DNA of 5,577 nt, taken from assembly GCA_905201305.1 (NCBI GenBank), contig CAJKNS010000169.1:1-5577 (forward strand). The letters are read 5' to 3'. Shown piece after piece: positions 1-4,779 of this stretch. The notes under the pieces were generated by a model. The model ran no database searches and was not told where the DNA came from. It saw nothing but the letters and a program-made list of their open reading frames with translations. Each line of letters opens with the position of its first letter. Position 1 is the first letter of the stretch. The stretch is from an uncultured Eubacteriales bacterium (GTDB taxonomy: Bacteria; Bacillota; Clostridia; Oscillospirales; Oscillospiraceae). A program made the position numbers and the translations under genes.

Positions 1-37
1 GGCTCGTTCCGCCGTGGTCATTTCTGACGCGCCTGCG

Positions 38-63
38 TTTTCTTTTGGAGAAGCAAAAGAAAA
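38..63. repeat. Perfect 10-bp inverted repeat, 6-nt loop
   Basis: TTTTCTTTTG (38-47) and CAAAAGAAAA (54-63) are exact reverse complements around the loop GAGAAG. A G-T pair and two GC pairs extend the stem outward (35-37 with 64-66). It lies beyond the 3' end of the methyltransferase operon. No T-run follows the stem on either strand, so it is not a textbook rho-independent terminator. It could be an atypical terminator, part of a dispersed palindromic repeat, or a feature of a gene beyond the left edge. No gene in 1-127 is supported. Confidence 0.55.
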
Positions 64-77
64 TGCTGGACCGCAGT

Positions 78-109
78 CGCAAATTTGCAGAAGACTATCA
101 GCCTTCTGC
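78..109 (-). terminator. Weak candidate terminator after the methyltransferase gene
   Basis: GCAGAAG (87-93) and CTTCTGC (103-109) form a perfect 7-bp stem with a 9-nt loop, starting 19 bp downstream of the methyltransferase stop. Read on the minus strand, the stem is followed by AAATTTGCG, which has only three consecutive T. The placement suits an operon terminator but the U-tract is poor, so the assignment is tentative. Confidence 0.35.
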
Positions 110-127
110 CGGGCGGCTCCTTAGGTT

Positions 128-883
128 TTATGCCTTCCGCGCCAATGTCGCCCAATAGGTCGGGATGTTATGCTCATGCAGCGGGCCGTAGCCGTTGGTG
201 TCCTCGTAGAGGTCCAGCAGCTGCAGTCCGGCCTTGAGCTGGCCGGTCAGCTGTTCGTGCGCGGTGTGGGAGAACTGCACGCCGCAATTTTCCTTCTGCA
301 GCTGCCGCATCTGCTCCTCATCCTCGAGCGGGTTGAAGGGCAGGGTATTGACGATCTTCGTCTCATCCTCGTCAAAGGCAAAGTTCAGCCCGTTGTCCAG
401 TCCGGCAAGCAGCCGTCCGCCGGGCTTCAGGATCCGCGCGCACTCGCACCAGATCGGCAGAACGGCATAAACATAGCAGTTGGAGACGGGATGGAAGATG
501 AGATCGAAGCTATGATCGTCAAACGGCAGGCGCTTCGTCATGTCCGCGCGGACGATGGTAATGTCATAGCCCTCGCGCTGCGCAACCATGCGCTCTGATT
601 CCAGCTGCTTTTCCGAGTAATCCAGCACCGTGCATTCTGCACCCAGCGCGGCAAAAATGGGCATCTGCTGCCCACCGCCAGAGGCCAGACCCAAAACGCG
701 CTTGCCTTTCAGATCACCAAACCACGCGTGCGGGACAAATTTGACCGGGGTCAGCTTCACGTCCCACGCGCCGTTTTTTGCGTTTTCGTATGCTTCGTGC
801 GAAATGGGCTTGCCCCATTCCCAGCCGTCCTCGACCCAGCGGTCGACGGTTTTGCTGTTGATATCCTGATAGGAAATTTCCAT
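128..883 (-). CDS. Class I SAM-dependent methyltransferase (Methyltransf_11-like)
   Basis: This is a 251-residue soluble enzyme predicted to move a methyl group from S-adenosylmethionine to an unidentified acceptor. The Rossmann-type SAM site is visible in order: motif I as LGLASGGGQQ (residues 64-73), the acidic end of strand beta-2 at D88 (VLDYSE), a motif II region around D114 (RADM), the FDLIF strand (126-130) and the KPGG turn (153-156). The C-terminus ends with a YWATLARK-type strand. The length is normal for the family. The ATG at 883 is chosen because it has AAAGGAG six bases upstream; a start at 922 would add 13 residues and overlap the previous gene. The gene is the second of an operon with the ABC-F gene, 11 bp apart, and its ribosome binding site overlaps the ABC-F stop, so translational coupling is likely. 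The substrate cannot be read from sequence; nothing resembles Erm-type rRNA methylases, and an rRNA or small-molecule target is a guess. Confidence 0.88.
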   Translation of the reverse strand: MEISYQDINSKTVDRWVEDGWEWGKPISHEAYENAKNGAWDVKLTPVKFVPHAWFGDLKGKRVLGLASGGGQQMPIFAALGAECTVLDYSEKQLESERMVAQREGYDITIVRADMTKRLPFDDHSFDLIFHPVSNCYVYAVLPIWCECARILKPGGRLLAGLDNGLNFAFDEDETKIVNTLPFNPLEDEEQMRQLQKENCGVQFSHTAHEQLTGQLKAGLQLLDLYEDTNGYGPLHEHNIPTYWATLARKA

Positions 884-897
884 AGGGTTCTCCTTTA
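884..897 (-). promoter_or_regulatory. Ribosome binding site overlapping the ABC-F stop codon
   Basis: On the minus strand the ABC-F stop TAA (897-895) runs into AAAGGAG (896-890), followed by a 6-nt spacer and the ATG at 883. Ribosomes ending the ABC-F gene therefore sit on the methyltransferase Shine-Dalgarno sequence, an arrangement typical of coupled translation. It fixes the methyltransferase start. Confidence 0.8.
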
Positions 898-2499
898 GTT
901 CGATTCCTTTGCCAGCTTCCACGCCACGTAATCGTCATAGGAGCTGAGCCGGTCGACGATTGTGCCGTCGGGCTGGAACTCGATGACGCGATTACAGGTG
1001 GTCTGCAGCAACTCGTGGTCGTGCGACGCAAGCAGGATGTTGCCCGGGAAGGCGCAAAGGCCCTTGTTGACGGCCTGAATGGCCTCCATGTCAAGGTGGT
1101 TCGTCGGTTGGTCGAGAAGCAGCACATTCGCGCCCGAGAGCATCATGCGGGAGAGCATGCACCGTACTTTCTCGCCGCCGGAGAGTACGTTCACGGGCTT
1201 GAACACCTCTTCGCCGGAAAAGAGCATCCGCCCGAGGAAGCCTCGCAGATACACGTCGTCCTTTTTGGCGGAATACTGCCGGATCCAGTCGACAAGAGAT
1301 TCGCTGTGGCCCTCAAAATATTCGGTGTTGTCCTTCGGCAGATAGCTGGTCGTGACGGTCTGGCCCCATTTGACGCTGCCCTCGTCCGGCTCGAGCTCAC
1401 CCATGAGAATTTTGAAAAGCGTCGTCTGCGCCAGCTCGTTTTCGCCGACGAAGGCGATCTTGTCGTTTTTGTTCACGATGAACGAGACCTTGTCCAGCAG
1501 CTTCACGCCGTCGATGGTCTTCGACACATCGGTCACGAACAGAATATCCTTGCCGACCTCGCGCTCGCGCTCAAAGCCCACGAACGGATACCGGCGGGAG
1601 GAGGCGGGCATTTCCTCGACGGAGAGCTTATCGAGAAGCCGCCGGCGGGAGGTTGCCTGCTTGCTCTTTGCCTTGTTGGCGGCAAACCGGGCGATGAACT
1701 CGGTGAGCTCCTTGATCTTCTCTTCGTTGCGCTTGTTCTGGTTGCGGATCAGCGCCTGCACCAGCTGTGAGGACTCATACCAGAAGTCGTAGTTGCCCAC
1801 GTACATCTTGATCTTGCCATAGTCAATGTCTACAATATGGGTGCAGACGGTGTTGAGGAAATAGCGGTCATGACTGACCACGATGACCATGCCCTCAAAG
1901 TTCAGAAGAAAGTCCTCCAGCCACTCAATGGAGGCATTGTCCAGGTTGTTGGTGGGCTCGTCCAGCATGACGATGTCGGGATTGCCGAACAGCGCCTGCG
2001 CCAAAAGCACCTTTACCTTGTCGCGACCGTCCATGTCGCCCATGCGCTTTTCATGGTCCTCCACGGGAATGCCAAGCCCCTGGAGCATCCGGGAAGCATC
2101 GGACTCTGCCTCCCAGCCGCCCAGCTCGGCAAATTCCGCTTCCAACTCTGCCGCCAGAATGCCGTCTTCGTCGGAGAAATCCTCTTTTTCGTAGAGGGCG
2201 TCCTTCTGCTTGCCGATGTCATAGAGCTTCTGGTTGCCCATAATCACGGTGTCCAGCACGGTATAGGCGTCGTACTGGAACTGATCCTGCTTCAAAACGG
2301 ACATCCGAACCCCGGGCTTGACATCCACGTGACCGTCGGTGGACTCGATTGCGCCGGAGAGAATTTTCAGCAGGGTAGACTTTCCGGCGCCGTTTGCACC
2401 GATGATGCCGTAGCAGTTGCCGGGGTTGAATTGCAGATCGGCGTTTTTAAACAGCACGCTGCCGCCGTATTGCACGCCGAGATTGGTTACTGTAATCAT
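895..2499 (-). CDS. ABC-F family ATP-binding protein (YkpA/YbiT-like), second ATP site degenerate
   Basis: This is a 534-residue soluble tandem-ABC protein without membrane segments, of the ABC-F class that acts on ribosomes. NBD1 has Walker A GANGAGKST (34-42), a degenerate signature MDGRDK (156-161), Walker B MLDEPTNNLD with catalytic E181, and switch SHDRYF (209-214). A charged helical linker rich in Arg and Lys follows (about 235-305), with the KSKQATSRRRLLDKL segment typical of the YkpA/YbiT group. NBD2 has GENELAQTT (352-360) instead of GxxxxGKST, an intact LSGGEK (439-444) and LLLDQPTNHLD with Q464 in place of the catalytic glutamate. Loss of the Walker A lysine and of the first signature is, from memory, shared with family members; the Q464 change is not something I recall. 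The ATG at 2499 has AAGGA seven bases upstream and matches the usual family N-terminus; an in-frame TTG at 2520 lacks a good site. The short leader argues against an attenuator-controlled antibiotic-resistance ABC-F. A housekeeping role in translation is more likely. Confidence 0.93.
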   Translation of the reverse strand: MITVTNLGVQYGGSVLFKNADLQFNPGNCYGIIGANGAGKSTLLKILSGAIESTDGHVDVKPGVRMSVLKQDQFQYDAYTVLDTVIMGNQKLYDIGKQKDALYEKEDFSDEDGILAAELEAEFAELGGWEAESDASRMLQGLGIPVEDHEKRMGDMDGRDKVKVLLAQALFGNPDIVMLDEPTNNLDNASIEWLEDFLLNFEGMVIVVSHDRYFLNTVCTHIVDIDYGKIKMYVGNYDFWYESSQLVQALIRNQNKRNEEKIKELTEFIARFAANKAKSKQATSRRRLLDKLSVEEMPASSRRYPFVGFEREREVGKDILFVTDVSKTIDGVKLLDKVSFIVNKNDKIAFVGENELAQTTLFKILMGELEPDEGSVKWGQTVTTSYLPKDNTEYFEGHSESLVDWIRQYSAKKDDVYLRGFLGRMLFSGEEVFKPVNVLSGGEKVRCMLSRMMLSGANVLLLDQPTNHLDMEAIQAVNKGLCAFPGNILLASHDHELLQTTCNRVIEFQPDGTIVDRLSSYDDYVAWKLAKESN

Positions 2500-2531
2500 T
2501 TTATCATCCTTATTACTCAAAAATCTTTTGA

Positions 2532-2540
2532 ATTATAACA
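2532..2540 (-). promoter_or_regulatory. Extended -10 promoter of the ABC-F/methyltransferase operon
   Basis: On the minus strand TGTTATAAT (2540-2532) gives a perfect TATAAT with the TGn extension. At a 17-bp spacing the -35 would be TTTCTT (2560-2555), a poor match, which an extended -10 can offset. Transcription would begin near 2525, leaving a leader of about 25 nt with AAGGA (2509-2505 region) before the ATG at 2499. Confidence 0.65.
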
Positions 2541-2554
2541 CGTTTTCGTTGATA

Positions 2555-2570
2555 AAGAAAGTTGTTTCTT
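2555..2570. repeat. Inverted repeat AAGAAA-4-TTTCTT between divergent promoters
   Basis: AAGAAA (2555-2560) and TTTCTT (2565-2570) flank GTTG. The repeat overlaps the -35 regions of both divergent promoters, a position suited to an operator. Its low complexity makes chance plausible. Confidence 0.3.
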
Positions 2571-2590
2571 CCAAATTTCCATGCTATATT
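2562..2590 (+). promoter_or_regulatory. Promoter of the DUF815 AAA+ gene
   Basis: TTGTTT (2562-2567) and TATATT (2585-2590) are separated by exactly 17 bp, a good sigma-A-type promoter. A second TATATT at 2596-2601 lacks a matching -35. Start of transcription would be near 2597, giving a leader of about 27 nt. The strong site GAGGAG (2609-2614) lies 9 nt before the ATG at 2624 and supports that start over the in-frame ATG at 2633. Confidence 0.65.
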
Positions 2591-2623
2591 ATCACTATAT
2601 TAGAAATAGAGGAGTAGAAAACC

Positions 2624-3832
2624 ATGGAAATCATGCGGGCAAAGCTCATGAGTCTTTCTGTTTATAAAAAAATTCTGGAGACGGAGCCGGTACAGGCGCT
2701 TTTGCATCTGACCCAGGCGAAAACCGCCGACGGGCTGATTCAGTGCTATACGGACCTTGTCTACAGCGTATGGAACGCGGGCTTTTCCACTCTACCGGAG
2801 TGCATTGCCTGGCACCTGAAATACGATGAGAGCTTCATTGGCAATGCCATTGCGTCCGGCACAGCGCCGGACTATATGAAGGATGCGGCTGCCATGGACA
2901 TTCGGCGGCTTTCCAGCGTTTCCATGCTGTCCTGCGCGGGACTCAAGCGGAACATTGCCGCTGCCTGCTCCCGGCTGGGGGAGGAGTTTGCCTCCATCAT
3001 TCAGAATCTTGCGGAGCTGCCCATGGGCGAGAGCTTTGACGAGGAGGACATCTTCGAAAGCTACCGGAAAAACGGCTGCGGACAGTTTGCCCTGGGACGT
3101 GCGTTCCATTGGGAGAAGGGGCAGCTTTCTCAGGTGAAGCATTCCGATCCCATCGATCAGGACGATATGATCGGCTATGAGTTCCAGCGAAATGCCGTCG
3201 TTGAAAACACCCGGGTGCTGCTTTCCGGCAAGCCCACCAACAATGTGCTCCTGTACGGCGACAGCGGCACCGGAAAATCCGCCACGGTCAAGAGTCTGGT
3301 GAATATCCCGGAGTTCTACAACCTGCGCCTGATTGAGATCGCAAAGAATTCTCTGGACGAGCTCACCGAGCTGATCCGGACGATTTCCCACCATACCCAA
3401 AAGTTCATTATTTATATCGACGACCTGTCCTTTGAGCAGGAGGACAAGGGCTTTTCGGCGCTGAAAACAGCGCTGGAGGGCGGACTGGAGCGCCGTCCGG
3501 ACAACGTTGCCATCTATGTCACCTCCAACCGGCGGCATATGATCCGGGAGAGCTTCTCGGACCGGCAGGGGGACGATGTCCATGTCCGGGAGACGCTGGA
3601 GGAGCGCACCAGTCTGTCCGAGCGGTTCGGTCTGCGGCTTTCCTATCTGGCGCTGGACAAAAGGCACTATCAGGACATGGTGCTGAGCCTGTGCCATCGG
3701 ATGAACCTCACCATTCCCGACAGTCAGATTCTGGTGGAGGCAAACCGCTGGGAGCTTCAGCACGGCGGCAGAACCCCCAGAGTGGCGGTGCAGCTGGTGG
3801 AGAAATTAGCAGGCGAGCAGCCCAAGTGCTAA
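2624..3832 (+). CDS. AAA+ family ATPase, DUF815 family
   Basis: This is a 402-residue soluble ATPase of unknown cellular role. Residues 1 to about 175 form a mostly helical N-terminal region with no recognised domain. The DUF815 ATPase core follows. It begins with the IGYEFQRNAVVENT segment and continues through NNVLLYGDSGTGKSAT (Walker A G212-S219, with K218), a Walker B IYIDDLSFE with D266 and D267, and the family-typical ALKTALEGGLERRPDNVAIYVTSN stretch. Sensor-1 N302 lies in TSNRRHM, and SLSERFGLRL carries a likely arginine finger. The C-terminal GGRTPR includes R383 as a candidate sensor-2 arginine. All nucleotide-binding residues appear intact, so it is probably active. The family resembles helicase-loader and clamp-loader type AAA+ proteins, but no substrate is established to my knowledge. 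It is monocistronic, divergent from the ABC-F operon and convergent with the HD gene. The function should be left as unknown. Confidence 0.9.
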   Translation: MEIMRAKLMSLSVYKKILETEPVQALLHLTQAKTADGLIQCYTDLVYSVWNAGFSTLPECIAWHLKYDESFIGNAIASGTAPDYMKDAAAMDIRRLSSVSMLSCAGLKRNIAAACSRLGEEFASIIQNLAELPMGESFDEEDIFESYRKNGCGQFALGRAFHWEKGQLSQVKHSDPIDQDDMIGYEFQRNAVVENTRVLLSGKPTNNVLLYGDSGTGKSATVKSLVNIPEFYNLRLIEIAKNSLDELTELIRTISHHTQKFIIYIDDLSFEQEDKGFSALKTALEGGLERRPDNVAIYVTSNRRHMIRESFSDRQGDDVHVRETLEERTSLSERFGLRLSYLALDKRHYQDMVLSLCHRMNLTIPDSQILVEANRWELQHGGRTPRVAVQLVEKLAGEQPKC

Positions 3833-3860
3833 AAATTCATAATTTATTCATAGTTAGCCC

Positions 3861-3888
3861 TTGCAATATGAGAAAAAAAGACTATAAT
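3861..3888 (+). promoter_or_regulatory. Sigma-A-type promoter upstream of the CIRCE operator
   Basis: TTGCAA (3861-3866) and a perfect TATAAT (3883-3888) are separated by 16 bp. The CIRCE box begins 4 bp after the -10, so HrcA binding there would cover the transcription start, as in classical groESL and dnaK operons. The promoter points rightwards, away from the AAA+ gene and towards the 3' end of the minus-strand HD gene. No coding sequence follows on this strand. Confidence 0.65.
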
Positions 3889-3935
3889 AAGGTTAGCACT
3901 CAAAAGAAACGAGTGCTAACCTTATTATCATTTTT
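3884..3935. terminator. Long palindrome with T-runs on both sides: candidate bidirectional terminator
   Basis: The CIRCE palindrome is extended to 18-bp perfect arms (3884-3901 and 3911-3928) around a 9-nt loop. On the plus strand the stem is followed by CATTTTTG (T5 at 3931-3935). On the minus strand it is followed by a seven-base T-run, complementary to 3873-3879. This suits termination of both the AAA+ transcript and the opposing HD transcript. The stem is AT-rich for a terminator and overlaps the -10 box. The same DNA could therefore be both operator and terminator. Confidence 0.55.
3893..3919. promoter_or_regulatory. CIRCE operator (HrcA binding site)
   Basis: TTAGCACTC (3893-3901), nine bases, then GAGTGCTAA (3911-3919): an exact match to the CIRCE consensus TTAGCACTC-N9-GAGTGCTAA, the operator of the heat-shock repressor HrcA. 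It lies directly downstream of a good promoter, the normal position. It is an orphan: neither groESL nor hrcA-grpE-dnaK follows, and the next gene rightwards is on the opposite strand. It may control a non-coding or antisense transcript, be a relic of a lost or moved groESL operon, or act through the palindrome as a terminator. Confidence 0.85.
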
Positions 3936-3954
3936 GTATATTATGTGATATTGG

Positions 3955-3971
3955 GGCAATACCGCATAAAT
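3955..3971 (+). repeat. Left terminal inverted repeat of the MITE-like element
   Basis: GGCAATACCGCATAAAT pairs with the copy at 4097-4113; the single difference (T3960 opposite G4108) is a G-U pair in plus-strand RNA. Confidence 0.75.
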
Positions 3972-4096
3972 TGGCGGCGAGGATTCAGCCAGAGATTTTG
4001 CGGCGGAAAAAGGCAGTTTTTCGCAGGCATACTTTGTGTATGTCAAGAAAATTGGGCGCATTTCCGGCGGAAAAGATCAGCTGAAGGCTGATGCAC

Positions 4097-4113
4097 ATTT
4101 ATGCGGTGTTGCC
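4097..4113 (-). repeat. Right terminal inverted repeat of the MITE-like element
   Basis: ATTTATGCGGTGTTGCC is the inverted copy of 3955-3971 and directly abuts the stop codon of the HD gene, which begins at 4114 on the plus-strand scale. Confidence 0.75.
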
Positions 4114-4707
4114 TTAAATATTGGGTCCCTGTTTTCCCTCCAGGAAATAGGTTGCCTCCATGTCCGCCACCGACAGGGCAAATGCCAGTGGGAACTTTTC
4201 AAAGGCTTTTCCCACGCTGCCCTTATCCTCCTGACCGGAAAAGCCCATGTGGAACCGGATGGCAAACGCCTCCTCCCGGCTCAGGCGCATGAAGCCCGAG
4301 AGAATATACACTGACTTTTCTCCGTGACCGTAGGGCAAGGGATCGTCAAAATTATAGGTGGGCACCTTCTGCCAGACGCCGTTTTCATCCTTGACGTTCC
4401 GGGTGCCTGCCTTGTAGCAGCCGATTTTGCACACATCGTGGAGCAGCGACACCAGCGCCACCGTCTCGTCGGAATAGTGCATGCCGTATTCCTCCTGAAC
4501 CCTTTCCCGGTCCAGATATGCCCGCAGACAGCGATAGACATTGATGCTGTGCTGCGCCAGTCCGCCGGCATAGGAGCCGTGGAACCGGGTGCTGGCAGGG
4601 GCAATGAAGAAATCAGACTTGTTCTGGAGGTAGTCCAGGAACTTGTCTGCCCCCTCCCGATGGATGTACTGCTGATAGAGCTCGGTGAATTCTTCCTGAA
4701 TGGTCAT
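4114..4707 (-). CDS. Stand-alone HD-domain phosphohydrolase
   Basis: This is a 197-residue soluble protein made almost entirely of one HD domain, a metal-dependent phosphohydrolase fold. The metal ligand series is complete: H53 (AQHSINVY), H90-D91 (SLLHDVCK), H128 (GHGEKS), H153 (RFHMG) and D182 (SVADMEA). The APASTRFHGSYAGGLAQHS segment resembles the HD part of the YhaM 3'-5' exoribonuclease, but the OB-fold of YhaM is absent. The substrate could be RNA, a nucleotide or a cyclic dinucleotide; the sequence does not decide. The ATG at 4707 has AAAGGAG six bases upstream; an in-frame TTG at 4779 would lie inside the -35 box and is rejected. It has its own promoter and lies 72 bp after the traX-like gene. 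Its TAA stop sits at the edge of the MITE-like element, which may have replaced the original last codon and stop. Confidence 0.85.
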   Translation of the reverse strand: MTIQEEFTELYQQYIHREGADKFLDYLQNKSDFFIAPASTRFHGSYAGGLAQHSINVYRCLRAYLDRERVQEEYGMHYSDETVALVSLLHDVCKIGCYKAGTRNVKDENGVWQKVPTYNFDDPLPYGHGEKSVYILSGFMRLSREEAFAIRFHMGFSGQEDKGSVGKAFEKFPLAFALSVADMEATYFLEGKQGPNI

Positions 4708-4750
4708 AAGCTGCTCCTTTCGCGGCTGTTGTCCGGCGTTCTTTTTGGAA

Positions 4751-4779
4751 ATTATAGCATTTCCCTGGGAAAATTGCAA
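4751..4779 (-). promoter_or_regulatory. Promoter of the HD-domain gene
   Basis: On the minus strand TTGCAA (4779-4774) and a perfect TATAAT (4756-4751) are separated by exactly 17 bp. The -35 box directly follows the traX-like stop codon. Transcription would start near 4744, giving a leader of about 37 nt with AAAGGAG at 4720-4714. Confidence 0.75.
4760..4772. promoter_or_regulatory. Palindrome in the HD promoter spacer, candidate operator
   Basis: TTTCCC-T-GGGAAA is a perfect inverted repeat with one central base. It lies wholly between the -35 and -10 boxes of the HD promoter, where a repressor would block polymerase. No binding protein is identified. Confidence 0.35.

Larger units (their letters stand above)
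3833..4113. other. 281-bp intergenic region between convergent genes, no supported CDS
   Basis: The region contains, in order, an AT-rich stretch, a plus-strand promoter, a CIRCE operator inside a long palindrome, a T-run, and a MITE-like palindromic element that reaches the HD stop codon. The only open frame inside it runs from GTG at 3945 to TGA at 4091 (48 codons). It has no ribosome binding site and is probably a by-product of the repeat. Confidence 0.7.
3953..4117. mobile_element. MITE-like palindromic element, about 165 bp
   Basis: Terminal inverted repeats GGCAATACCGCATAAAT (3955-3971) and ATTTATGCGGTGTTGCC (4097-4113) match at 16 of 17 positions. As plus-strand RNA they extend to 21 consecutive pairs (3951-3971 with 4097-4117) including three G-U pairs. 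An 8-bp direct repeat ATATTGGG lies at 3948-3955 and 4118-4125, a possible target-site duplication, although it overlaps the outer base(s) of the left arm. The interior holds hairpins CATAC/GTATG (4028-4042) and ATCAGC/GCTGAT (4076-4092), and a direct repeat CGGCGGAAAA (4001-4010, 4065-4074). There is no transposase. The exact ends are uncertain by a few bases, and a dispersed structured intergenic repeat is an equally fair name. Confidence 0.6.

Noticed and set aside
1..21. Possible start of a minus-strand gene at the ATG at 21-19
   Set aside because: Only seven codons are visible and there is no convincing ribosome binding site.
1015..1770. 251-codon open frame on the plus strand
   Set aside because: It is antisense to the ABC-F gene, rich in His/Leu/Val/Ala as expected for a shadow frame, and has no recognisable domain.
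895..2499. Antibiotic-resistance ABC-F (Msr/Vga/Lsa/OptrA type)
   Set aside because: The linker and motif pattern fit the YkpA/YbiT group, and the roughly 25-nt leader leaves no room for an attenuator peptide.
2500..2520. TTG start adding seven residues to the ABC-F protein
   Set aside because: The ATG at 2499 has AAGGA at a 7-nt spacing and matches the usual family N-terminus.
1837..2538. 233-codon open frame on the plus strand
   Set aside because: It is also antisense to the ABC-F gene and spans its promoter; composition is that of a shadow frame.
2792..3763. 323-codon open frame on the minus strand
   Set aside because: It lies wholly antisense to the DUF815 gene, whose motifs are intact and convincing; no family features in the antisense frame.
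3960..3969. ACCGCATAA stretch reminiscent of a segment of 16S rRNA
   Set aside because: Only a few bases match and the same stretch is part of the terminal inverted repeat; no rRNA is present.
3945..4091. 48-codon GTG-initiated open frame within the palindromic element, downstream of the CIRCE promoter
   Set aside because: No ribosome binding site, Arg/Gln/Trp-rich composition, and it is explained by the repeat itself. It would deserve reconsideration if ribosome profiling showed a signal.
4708..4779. TTG start adding 24 residues to the HD protein
   Set aside because: The TTG lies in the -35 box of the gene's own promoter; the ATG at 4707 has a strong ribosome binding site.
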